From the NCBI GenBank assembly GCA_007122185.1, contig SKUI01000228.1, forward strand, positions 1 to 21,755: a DNA stretch of 21,755 nt, in the 5' to 3' direction. This DNA comes from Rhodothermia bacterium. Lineage in GTDB: Bacteria; Bacteroidota; Rhodothermia; Balneolales; Natronogracilivirgulaceae. Position numbers and translations under genes: made by a program. Below, piece after piece: positions 15,439 to 21,755 of the stretch. The notes beneath the pieces were generated by a model. It worked only from the letters and a program-made list of their open reading frames with translations. It did not search any database and was not told where the DNA came from. Every line of letters starts with the position of its first letter. The first letter of the stretch is position 1.

Positions 15439-16881
15439 ATGAACCTGAAAACAACACAAAAATGGCACGTCATTGCCAAACCGTCCCGGACTTTCGTGCT
15501 CCCGGCTATTGTTTTTCTTATCCTTTTGCTGCCAGCGACTGACCTGCTGGCGCAACGCATCACATACGAATATCTGAGAGCGCGAGACCGCCAGCCCACT
15601 GTCTTCTTTGAGCAGCTTGTTGTGCCTGACACCACGGAAACAGGGATGAAGCTGGTCACTGCATTTCGTTTGGAAAACAATTTTCTCTCATTCCGCAGGA
15701 TGCGGGATGAGCAATCGGGAGCACAGCTCCGTCGTTTTTTTGCCGAGCCTTCGGTACAGGTTAATATACGTAAACGTACCCCAGGAACGGCAACGGATGA
15801 GGAGCCACCTGCCCCGATCACCCGAATCTGGAGCGAAACCGTCTATGCTGAAACTTATGAGCAAACACAGTCCAGCACTACGTTTCTTCAGAATATACTG
15901 GTAACGCATCTGGAACCGGGCACCTATCGCATTGAAAGCACAGCCAGGGCAGACAGTCGCACACGCCGCGCCATGGCACGTGGTTTTCGTATACCCGATA
16001 CCACCGACACCGAAACGGCCATTTTCTATTTCATTGATCAGCAGTCCCGTCCGGAGCCTCCATTTACCGCGCCGCTGCTGAATATGGGTAACAATGTCTC
16101 TTTTGGCCGCGACCATCAGCTTCTGATCTGGTTTCCTTCACTTCAAGATGAGGCCGCCTACTCCATTGAAATCCACAGAGTACGGATTTCCAGACAGGAT
16201 ACCACGGTTCAGGAACAGATGCTGGGGCATTCCCTTGATCCGGAGAAACTGCTGGCAGGTTATGTCCAGGATATCTTCATGGCGGAGGGTCAGCCGCATC
16301 TGCGTCTTCAGTCCGTTGAAAACAATCATGGGAATATGGGTGCATTCTACCTGCTGTCGGTCCCTAACAGCACCTTCGAGAATGCACATTACCGTGTCCG
16401 CGTTCTCAAAAGAGCTTCCGGCGGGGAGCCGAAAGTAATTGCCCGGCGCACCTATCAAAGTTTCTGGCTGGATATGCCTGTCAGCTTGCTGAATCTGGAT
16501 GTGGCCATAAACATGATGCGTTTTATCATGGATGAGGATCAGCACAGGGCGATGCGACGTGGCAGCCGGGAACAGCGGGAAAGACGTTTCAGGGAATTCT
16601 GGGCTGAAAGGGATCCGACTCCGGACAAAGAATACAACGAATTGATGGTGGAATTCTTCTCCCGCATTGACTACGCCTTTGACAATTTCACAACACCGCA
16701 AAATCCCGGATACGAATCCGACCAGGGCAAGGTTTATATCAGGCATGGAGAGCCAGATCGCCGGGATCGGAGATTTCCAACGAACCAGCCCGCCCGGGAA
16801 GTCTGGCATTATGGTGACAGAACCTTCGTATTTGAAGCAACAACGGGTTTTGGAGATTACAGGCTAATAGACCGAAGATGA
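15439..16881 (+). CDS. GWxTD-domain exported protein
   Basis: This 480-residue protein starts with a long signal peptide (residues about 1-38, core TFVLPAIVFLILLLPATDLLAQ, likely cleaved after LLAQ). The middle (about 40-350) is beta-rich and lacks a recognised motif. The C-terminal part (about 375-470) matches the GWxTD domain of the FCB and Acidobacteria groups: FREFWAERDPTPDKEYNE, FFSRIDYAFDNF, then GYESDQGKVYIRHGEPDRRD and REVWHYGDRTFVF. The naming motif GWxTD reads GYESD here. The function of the family is unknown; members are exported, and the GKVYIRHGEPD segment is its most constant part. The stop overlaps the pdxA start (ATGA), so it heads a coupled run of four genes. Confidence 0.85.
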   Translation: MNLKTTQKWHVIAKPSRTFVLPAIVFLILLLPATDLLAQRITYEYLRARDRQPTVFFEQLVVPDTTETGMKLVTAFRLENNFLSFRRMRDEQSGAQLRRFFAEPSVQVNIRKRTPGTATDEEPPAPITRIWSETVYAETYEQTQSSTTFLQNILVTHLEPGTYRIESTARADSRTRRAMARGFRIPDTTDTETAIFYFIDQQSRPEPPFTAPLLNMGNNVSFGRDHQLLIWFPSLQDEAAYSIEIHRVRISRQDTTVQEQMLGHSLDPEKLLAGYVQDIFMAEGQPHLRLQSVENNHGNMGAFYLLSVPNSTFENAHYRVRVLKRASGGEPKVIARRTYQSFWLDMPVSLLNLDVAINMMRFIMDEDQHRAMRRGSREQRERRFREFWAERDPTPDKEYNELMVEFFSRIDYAFDNFTTPQNPGYESDQGKVYIRHGEPDRRDRRFPTNQPAREVWHYGDRTFVFEATTGFGDYRLIDRR

Positions 16882-18026
16882 AAAAAACTTCCGGCAAGGG
16901 TTCGCATTACGAAAAAAAACGCTCCCATCCGGTGCTGGCCGTTTCCATGGGCGACATGAACGGCATTGGTCCGGAGGTTATCCTGAAAATGCTCCCCGAT
17001 TTGACGGGTGGCCGTTCAGAGCACCGTGCCGGCATCCTGCTTTTTGCATCCCGTGACGCCATGCTCCATTATTTTCAGCTTTCAAACCCGGACTCTCCTC
17101 CACCCTCCTGGCTTTCCGGAGCGTCCCCGGGGGACTGGCGATATGAAGGATCATTCGACTTTCCCGCATTCGATAATAAGCATTACAGTGATAAGCATTA
17201 CGATGATAAGCATATGGCGCCCGGTCCGGGCGAGATCGTGATGGTCCCCGCCCGGGAAGGCACAGAGCGGGTCTCTCCGGGTACCATCACCGCATATTCC
17301 GGCAAGCTTTCGATGGACGCCGTATCCGCGGGGATTGAGGCGTGTCTGTCGGGGGAAGCCGATGCGCTTGTGACGGCACCGATATCAAAAGAAGCCATTC
17401 ACCTGGGTGGATTTCGTGTCCCCGGCCACACGGAATATCTGGCCGAGCGCACAGGGGCAAAAAAGGTCGGCATGATGCTGGTCAACAAGGCAATGCGCGT
17501 AGGCCTCGCAACCATCCACATACCACTTCGTAATGTCTCCGGGACAATCACTGCCGGGCTGATCACAGAGCGGTTGCAGCTTTACAATCAGGCGCTCAAA
17601 ATCGACTTCGGCATTACCAGTCCCCGGATTGCAGTTTTGGGCCTCAATCCCCATGCGGGGGACGGCGGTGTGCTGGGTATGGAAGAGCAGGATATCATAG
17701 AGCCGGCGATGGAGAAAGCCAGAGATGAGGGAATTCATGTTACCGGTCCCTGGCCCGCAGACGGTTTTTTTGGCACCGGCGGATACAAAGAGGTGGATAT
17801 GGTTTTTGCCATGTATCACGATCAGGGCCTGATTCCTCTGAAACTGGCCGGTTTTGGTGGGGGGGTGAATGTCACCGCCGGATTGCCGATCATCAGGACA
17901 TCCCCGGATCACGGGACGGCTTTTCCGCTGGCCGGAAAAAACATGGCTGATGGCGGATCCATGCTTGCTGCGTCCATACTGGCACTTGACATGATCAAAC
18001 GCCGATCCACCACCAGCAGGACCTGA
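16878..18026 (+). CDS. pdxA: 4-hydroxythreonine-4-phosphate dehydrogenase
   Basis: PdxA oxidises 4-phosphohydroxy-L-threonine in the DXP-dependent pathway to pyridoxal 5'-phosphate, in the cytoplasm. Motifs visible: VSMGDMNGIGPEVILKML at the N-terminus, VTAPISKEAIHLGGFRVPGHTE, GLNPHAGDGGVLG, FAMYHDQGLIPLKLAGFGGGVN and TSPDHGTAF. The metal-binding His residues lie in PGHTE, NPHAGD and MYHDQG. At 382 residues it is longer than the typical 330, owing to an N-terminal extension (about 17 residues before VLAVSMG) and an inserted loop at residues about 99-113 built from a 15-bp tandem repeat (DNKHY/SDKHY/DDKHM). It overlaps the GWxTD gene by 4 bp and ends 1 bp before the methyltransferase gene. Confidence 0.96.
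   Translation: MKKTSGKGSHYEKKRSHPVLAVSMGDMNGIGPEVILKMLPDLTGGRSEHRAGILLFASRDAMLHYFQLSNPDSPPPSWLSGASPGDWRYEGSFDFPAFDNKHYSDKHYDDKHMAPGPGEIVMVPAREGTERVSPGTITAYSGKLSMDAVSAGIEACLSGEADALVTAPISKEAIHLGGFRVPGHTEYLAERTGAKKVGMMLVNKAMRVGLATIHIPLRNVSGTITAGLITERLQLYNQALKIDFGITSPRIAVLGLNPHAGDGGVLGMEEQDIIEPAMEKARDEGIHVTGPWPADGFFGTGGYKEVDMVFAMYHDQGLIPLKLAGFGGGVNVTAGLPIIRTSPDHGTAFPLAGKNMADGGSMLAASILALDMIKRRSTTSRT
17172..17216 (+). repeat. In-frame 15-bp tandem repeat (x3) within pdxA
   Basis: There are three 15-bp units with the shared core GATAAGCAT(TAC), coding for DNKHY, SDKHY and DDKHM at residues 99-113. Unit length is a multiple of three, so the reading frame is kept. It forms a His/Asp-rich hydrophilic loop in a variable part of PdxA. 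Confidence 0.85.
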
Positions 18027-18027
18027 G

Positions 18028-18909
18028 ATGAAAGATCACAGACATGACAAGGCATACGAGCGGGGTCAGCGTGAGCGGCAACGGGTACAGGACACACCTG
18101 ATCAGGTGTGCGTGCAAGCATCTGCATACGGCCATAGCTCCGGGAACGCATCCACCATTTACAAAAAACTTGCACCGGTCTACGATCACATCATGAAAGA
18201 TGTCGATTACGAGGACTGGACGGATTATATCGATGCTGTGATCCGATATCATCATCCATTCGGCGATCGCATGCTGGAGCTCGCCTGCGGGACGGGCACC
18301 ATGGCACTGGCCATGGAACAGCGTGACGATTACGATATCACCGCAACAGATGTTTCTGCCGAAATGATACGCATCGCTTCAGAAAAAGGACGCCGCCGCA
18401 AGAGCGGCATCACATGGCTTGTCCAGGATATGTGCCGGCTGGATATCGGCAAGCGGTTCGACATCATATTCATGGTTTTCGACAGCCTCAACTATCTGCA
18501 CCGGAAGGATGAGGTCCTGGCTTTGTTTGACTCGGTCGCTTTCCACCTTGATGATGACGGAATTTTCGTTTTTGACTTCACCACACCCAATTTTTCTCCT
18601 AAAATCGCACCGCTGCTGGACGGGGAACATGGCAAATTGCACAGCTACCGCTATCGTAGAAACAGCCGCTACGTCCAGGAAAAAGGAATTCACGTGAACC
18701 ATTTTTTCGTGGAAAAAAGAGATCCGAAAACGGGTCAGACTATTGACCGGTTCGAGGAGGTCCATGAACAGCGGATTTGGAGCCTTCCAGAAATAAAATC
18801 CATGGTTATACGCTCCAAATTGCGTATGTTGGCGGCCTATGAAGATTTTGATTTCAGTGAAGCATCCAACAACAGTGACCGTATAACCATGGTGCTGCGA
18901 CATGGCTGA
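18028..18909 (+). CDS. Class I SAM-dependent methyltransferase
   Basis: This 293-residue protein has a Rossmann methyltransferase core. It begins with the IYKKLAPVYDHIMKDVDYEDW lead-in (about residues 44-64). Motif I is MLELACGTGTMAL (82-94), ATDVSAEMI gives the acidic ribose-binding loop, WLVQDMCRLD contacts the adenine, and FDIIFMVFDSLNYL (motif IV) follows. The substrate is unknown. The C-terminal half (VNHFFVEKRDPKTGQTIDRFEEVHEQRIW) resembles other small-molecule methyltransferases of this group. The first 42 residues, charged and poorly conserved-looking, may be an overlong start: GTG codons at residues 28 and 30 are alternatives, and an 18-bp palindrome lies there. The ATG at 18028 is 1 bp after pdxA, and the 3' end overlaps ftsE by 8 bp. 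Confidence 0.85.
   Translation: MKDHRHDKAYERGQRERQRVQDTPDQVCVQASAYGHSSGNASTIYKKLAPVYDHIMKDVDYEDWTDYIDAVIRYHHPFGDRMLELACGTGTMALAMEQRDDYDITATDVSAEMIRIASEKGRRRKSGITWLVQDMCRLDIGKRFDIIFMVFDSLNYLHRKDEVLALFDSVAFHLDDDGIFVFDFTTPNFSPKIAPLLDGEHGKLHSYRYRRNSRYVQEKGIHVNHFFVEKRDPKTGQTIDRFEEVHEQRIWSLPEIKSMVIRSKLRMLAAYEDFDFSEASNNSDRITMVLRHG
18093..18110. repeat. 18-bp perfect palindrome inside the methyltransferase 5' end
   Basis: CACACCTGATCAGGTGTG equals its own reverse complement. It spans codons 22-28 of the methyltransferase as annotated, just where alternative GTG starts lie. It could be a protein-binding site, an mRNA hairpin or chance. Confidence 0.7.
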
Positions 18910-19576
18910 GCAACCCGTCATATCCTTTGAAAATGTAACCGTCCGGTTTGATGAGCGCATTATTTTCCGGAACCTGAACTTTACACTCGAAAGCGGCGAC
19001 TTTGTCTACCTGATCGGAGCCACGGGTTCCGGAAAAAGTTCATTTTTAAGACTGATTTACCGTGATCTGCTGCCCATTGAAGGTACTGTGAACGTTGCCG
19101 GGATGGATGTAACCCGGCTCAAAGAACGCAATGTACCGGAGTTGAGACGCAGTCTGGGCATCGTGTTCCAGGATTTTCAGTTGCTGCCGGACAGAAGCGT
19201 GTACGACAACGTAGCATTTGCGCTTGAGGTAACCAGCAAAAAACGGAGCTTCATCAAGCAGCGCGTTCTGGAAGTGCTCTCCATGGTCGGTCTGAGCCAC
19301 CGGCGTTTTGATATGCCGGATGATCTTTCCGGTGGGGAACAGCAGCGGGTGGTCATTGCCCGGGCGCTGGCTAATGAGCCACGGCTCATGCTTGCCGATG
19401 AACCAACCGGAAACCTGGATCCCGAGGCGGCACACGCCATCATGGATATCTTCCGTCAGATCAACAACCGCGGGATGGCCGTGCTAATGGTCACTCACAA
19501 TTACGATATGGTCAAACGCTACCCCTACCGTACCGTCAAAATCCAGGAGGAGTCCGTTGTAGAAGTTGGCACCTGA
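18902..19576 (+). CDS. ftsE: Cell-division ABC ATPase FtsE
   Basis: FtsE is the ATPase of the FtsEX complex that controls peptidoglycan hydrolases at the division site. The 224 residues form a lone ABC ATPase: Walker [10 protein letters not shown] (39-47), Q-loop [19 protein letters not shown], the FtsE-like signature [11 protein letters not shown] (about 139-149), Walker [13 protein letters not shown] with catalytic Glu, and H-loop VTHNYDMV. The [20 protein letters not shown] block favours FtsE over LolD or MacB ATPases, although those remain close relatives. No ftsX is adjacent, so the membrane partner would be elsewhere. It overlaps the methyltransferase by 8 bp. After its TGA the same frame stays open for another 26 codons of pentapeptide repeats (see findings), so the native C-terminus deserves attention. 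Confidence 0.85.
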   Translation: MAEQPVISFENVTVRFDERIIFRNLNFTLESGDFVYLIGATGSGKSSFLRLIYRDLLPIEGTVNVAGMDVTRLKERNVPELRRSLGIVFQDFQLLPDRSVYDNVAFALEVTSKKRSFIKQRVLEVLSMVGLSHRRFDMPDDLSGGEQQRVVIARALANEPRLMLADEPTGNLDPEAAHAIMDIFRQINNRGMAVLMVTHNYDMVKRYPYRTVKIQEESVVEVGT

Positions 19577-19588
19577 TCCGGGCAGAAG

Positions 19589-19648
19589 GAATCACAGCCC
19601 GACGAATCACAGCCCGAGGAATCACAATCTACCGAATCACAGCCCATC
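19589..19648 (+). repeat. Four 15-bp tandem repeats just downstream of ftsE
   Basis: Units at 19589, 19604, 19619 and 19634 follow GAATCACAGCCCGAC; units 1 and 2 differ at one base, unit 3 is the most diverged. Read in the ftsE frame they code for ESQPD, ESQPE, ESQST and ESQPI, with no stop until TAA at 19655. There are no spacers, so it is not a CRISPR array. Confidence 0.9.
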
Positions 19649-19753
19649 AAAGTATAAAACCAGATGTACCATTTGTTGTCCCGCATCACCCAAGCCACCC
19701 TGTTTATAACCACTTTTACCCAAGCCACTTTGTCTAAAGCCGCTTTTACCCGT

Positions 19754-21010
19754 ATGGTCCGCCTGCTGCTGCTCACTGCCCTGCTGATTGCCCTGGCATG
19801 TCTTTTTCCCGCCATCCGGGCAACATCCGCATCCATGGCTTCCGGAAACACATCCACACTGAACGATACGGCACTTTCGGGATCCGGTACGGCAACCTTC
19901 CGCAGCGATCCGGATACGCTCTGGTTCCTGATTCGCGTGGACGATATCTATTTCCGGTCCGATTCGTATCAGGGGATGCACATGCCCCACAATTTTACTG
20001 ATTTCCAGAGAGCAGTTGAGGAATTCGGCGGCAAGGTCACCTGGGGGGTGATCCCGCACCGGCTGATCGAGCCGCTGAATGCTACCGGACACATGGCGCG
20101 CGATCTGCGTGAAAGTGTGGCACGCGGACATGAAGTTTCGGTGCACGGTTATACCCATATCTGTCCGCTCAACTGCGAACAGAGTCCATGGGGACACGAA
20201 ATGTACTGCCCTACCCGCAATCACCATTTTACTTTTGAGGAGCAGTCCGCGCTGCTTGGCAAGTCCATGACGCTGCTGCGCGATTCTCTGGACATTGTCC
20301 CGACCTCATTCATCGCGCCGGGACACCATCTTGATGACACCACCTATGAGGTGCTTGTGGATCTTGACCTGTCCGCCGTGTCCAATTACCGTCACGGGAC
20401 CGACGGTTCCTATCCCGGAAAAGTGATACCCGGACTGGTTGATGTTCCTGTGCACGGCGAGTTCACCTGGGCTCTCACACCGGCCAATTACGACTCGGAG
20501 CTGACACTGGCCATAGCTGATGTGAAAGAGCGCGGCGAAGCTGACGGCTACTACAACCTGATGCTGCACGATCCCTTTATACGTCCGGGGTACTACGACG
20601 GCCTGGTGATTGACTGGATGACAGAACTTCTGGATACCCTCACCTCATATTACGGTGATCGCATCCGGTTTATCACGCTCAGTGAAGCGGCAGAGAAGTT
20701 CCTTGAAACGGAGGTGGCCGCAGAGGATTATCTCGCCGATTTGCCTGACGGCCTGGTGCTTGACCAGAACTACCCCAATCCGTTCAATCCGGTCACGGCC
20801 ATAGGCTATGCCCTGCCGGAGCCGGGCCGTGTCACTATGACCGTATACAATGCGCTGGGACAGCAAGTGGCCCGCCTTGTTGACGGGTACGCCGATGCCG
20901 GCCGCCATGAGGTCTTTTTTGACGCATCACACCTGTCAAGCGGTGTCTATATCTACCGGTTGCAGGCCGGTAATGCCAGCGCAGACAGGAAGCTCCTGCT
21001 CGTCAAGTAA
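19754..21010 (+). CDS. Secreted DUF2334/polysaccharide-deacetylase-like protein with T9SS type A sorting domain
   Basis: From the ATG at 19754 the protein has 418 residues and a strong signal peptide (MVRLLLLTALLIALACLFPA). The frame is open from 19664, but that would put 30 Thr-rich residues (containing TQATL twice) before the signal. The catalytic part resembles DUF2334 and polysaccharide deacetylases: WFLIRVDDIYF with the Asp pair, KVTWGVIPHRL, then VSVHGYTHICPL with the His pair expected to bind metal, IAPGHHLDD, and LMLHDPFIRPG. The C-terminal 80 or so residues are a type A T9SS sorting domain (NYPNPFNPVTAIGYALPEPG, YNALGQQVARLVDG, SSGVYIYRLQAG, KLLLVK). So it should cross the outer membrane by type IX secretion and act on an extracellular or cell-surface glycan. 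Substrate unknown. It is 177 bp downstream of ftsE. Confidence 0.88.
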   Translation: MVRLLLLTALLIALACLFPAIRATSASMASGNTSTLNDTALSGSGTATFRSDPDTLWFLIRVDDIYFRSDSYQGMHMPHNFTDFQRAVEEFGGKVTWGVIPHRLIEPLNATGHMARDLRESVARGHEVSVHGYTHICPLNCEQSPWGHEMYCPTRNHHFTFEEQSALLGKSMTLLRDSLDIVPTSFIAPGHHLDDTTYEVLVDLDLSAVSNYRHGTDGSYPGKVIPGLVDVPVHGEFTWALTPANYDSELTLAIADVKERGEADGYYNLMLHDPFIRPGYYDGLVIDWMTELLDTLTSYYGDRIRFITLSEAAEKFLETEVAAEDYLADLPDGLVLDQNYPNPFNPVTAIGYALPEPGRVTMTVYNALGQQVARLVDGYADAGRHEVFFDASHLSSGVYIYRLQAGNASADRKLLLVK

Positions 21011-21032
21011 GAAAAAGCGCATGCCAATACCC

Positions 21033-21080
21033 GGGACCGCATCCACCTGGGACCGCATCCACCCGGGATAACACCCACCC
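21033..21080 (+). repeat. 16-bp tandem repeat (x3) downstream of the deacetylase gene
   Basis: Units 21033-21048 and 21049-21064 (GGGACCGCATCCACCY) are identical except for the last base; a third unit (21065-21080) is diverged. They lie in the 130-bp convergent gap between the deacetylase-like and DoxX genes. No clear terminator was found there; a short GCCGG/CCGGC hairpin lies near 21115-21130 without a T-run. Confidence 0.85.
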
Positions 21081-21140
21081 TCAGCACTCATACTCCAGTA
21101 CACTGGCACTCCAGAAGCCGGAGCCCCGGCACTCCGCAAT

Positions 21141-21593
21141 CTATTCCTCCTCATCCGCTTTCCTCCGGAGGATGTAGTGGTCGACGGAGCATTTTCCCGA
21201 GCCGTAAAAGAAAAACACGATCAGCAGGACAAATATGAGCAGGGAGTATTCCAGCTCCGTAGTGGGCCCGAAAAAGGTGCTTCCCTGCCCGGAATAGTAG
21301 ATGGCGCCGAGCAGCACAATCGGCATTTGCGCCAGAACGGCTATCCGGGTCAGCATCCCGAAGACGATCATCAGTCCGCCCGCCAGATGCGCAAAAACGA
21401 CGTAGTGAGAAACCACGAAAGCGTTCACCGGCATGGTGTCATCGATGTAATCGTAAAGCAGCGCCAGGTTTTCCACGAAATAGTAACCTTTGTAGAGCAG
21501 CAGGGCGCCAAGAAATATCCGTAAACCTTCGATCCAATAGTGGCGTTTTTCGACGATACGCTGGTTCAGCGTTGGGCTTGCTGTGGCAGTCAT
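21141..21593 (-). CDS. DoxX-family membrane protein
   Basis: This 150-residue integral membrane protein has four hydrophobic segments (about residues 22-42, 59-82, 85-102 and 111-131) and the DoxX pattern: GLRIFLGALLLYKGYYFVEN, then FAHLAGGLMIVFGMLTRIAVLAQMPIVLLGAI, then the C-terminal helix YSLLIFVLLIVFFFYGSGKCSVD. DoxX relatives range from quinol-oxidase subunits to proteins of unknown redox roles; nothing here narrows it. The ATG at 21593 gives a normal family length. The charged tail RRKADEEE is cytosolic by the usual positive-inside logic. It is convergent with the deacetylase gene and 98 bp downstream of the partial gene at the edge. Confidence 0.85.
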   Translation of the reverse strand: MTATASPTLNQRIVEKRHYWIEGLRIFLGALLLYKGYYFVENLALLYDYIDDTMPVNAFVVSHYVVFAHLAGGLMIVFGMLTRIAVLAQMPIVLLGAIYYSGQGSTFFGPTTELEYSLLIFVLLIVFFFYGSGKCSVDHYILRRKADEEE

Positions 21594-21648
21594 ACGAATT
21601 CCTCTCTGTTTGGTGAGAAAAATAATACTGCAGCCTGCTGACGGTAAG

Positions 21649-21755
21649 TTACAAAAAATCGGGATTCAGTTGGTAGAACTCCCGCAGGACCCGGTCCACC
21701 TCCGGCCAAGCGGTTTTTATACGGTCGGGGCGCTCGAGCCAGGTTTCGGTCATGA
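21649..21755 (-). CDS. 3' end of an unidentified gene (cut by the right edge)
   Basis: The minus strand is open from the edge to TAA at 21651-21649. The last residues read MTETWLERPDRIKTAWPEV followed by DRVLREFYQLNPDFL. The Met could be the true start of a 34-residue peptide, but a larger gene running in from the right is more likely. No family is recognised from this tail. It lies upstream of the DoxX gene on the same strand and may share its transcript. Confidence 0.5.
   Translation of the reverse strand, partial: MTETWLERPDRIKTAWPEVDRVLREFYQLNPDFL

Noticed and set aside
19589..19648. Possible CRISPR array
   Set aside because: Units are 15 bp, directly abutting with no spacers, and degenerate; no cas genes are present.
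1..21755. tRNA, rRNA or riboswitch genes
   Set aside because: By-eye reading of the intergenic gaps showed no cloverleaf ends, rRNA-like blocks or known riboswitch cores; covariance-model searches were not possible here.

Overview
The window is about 21.8 kb of chromosomal DNA, densely packed with genes and mostly housekeeping. Two features place the source in the Bacteroidota/Chlorobiota side of the FCB group, most likely a Balneolota- or Rhodothermota-type bacterium. One is a secreted protein ending in a type A type-IX-secretion sorting domain (the NYPNPFNP... block). The other is a GWxTD-domain protein. Promoter-like sites also resemble the Bacteroidota pattern (TTG, about 20 bp, TAnnTTTG), and Shine-Dalgarno sequences are mostly absent. 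This lineage call is inference, since no rRNA gene is present.

Layout, left to right. Positions 1-1534 (minus) hold rimP followed by nusA, which is cut by the left edge. A hairpin plus T-run shaped like a terminator lies between a candidate promoter and rimP. Positions 1758-2273 (plus) hold a DUF192 envelope protein. Positions 2361-3999 (minus) hold coaE and fbp. Positions 4090-7182 (minus) hold a DUF883-like membrane-anchored protein, prfB with its +1 programmed frameshift, and nadB, whose start overlaps the end of prfB. Positions 7297-8112 (plus) hold an inositol-monophosphatase-family enzyme. Positions 8124-14135 (minus) form a likely operon: a renalase-like FAD protein, an ABC exporter subunit, RNase Z, and a second ABC exporter subunit. 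Residue patterns suggest the two ABC proteins form one heterodimer with a degenerate ATP site. Positions 14339-15298 (plus) hold a Fur-family regulator behind a perfect palindrome, then a MerC-like membrane protein. Positions 15439-19576 (plus) form a tightly overlapping run: GWxTD protein, pdxA, a SAM methyltransferase and ftsE. Positions 19754-21010 (plus) hold a secreted DUF2334 deacetylase-like protein with a T9SS tail. Positions 21141-21755 (minus) hold a DoxX-family protein and the end of another gene.

No rRNA, tRNA, CRISPR array, insertion sequence or prophage gene was recognised, and no gene-free stretch exceeds 300 bases. No wholly new multi-gene system stands out. The most unusual items are local: an in-frame pentapeptide-repeat tail lying just beyond the ftsE stop codon, the attenuator-like rimP leader, an RNase Z with an altered metal motif and a long basic tail, the split ABC heterodimer, and several short tandem duplications, three of which (12, 15 and 15 bp) keep codon phase.
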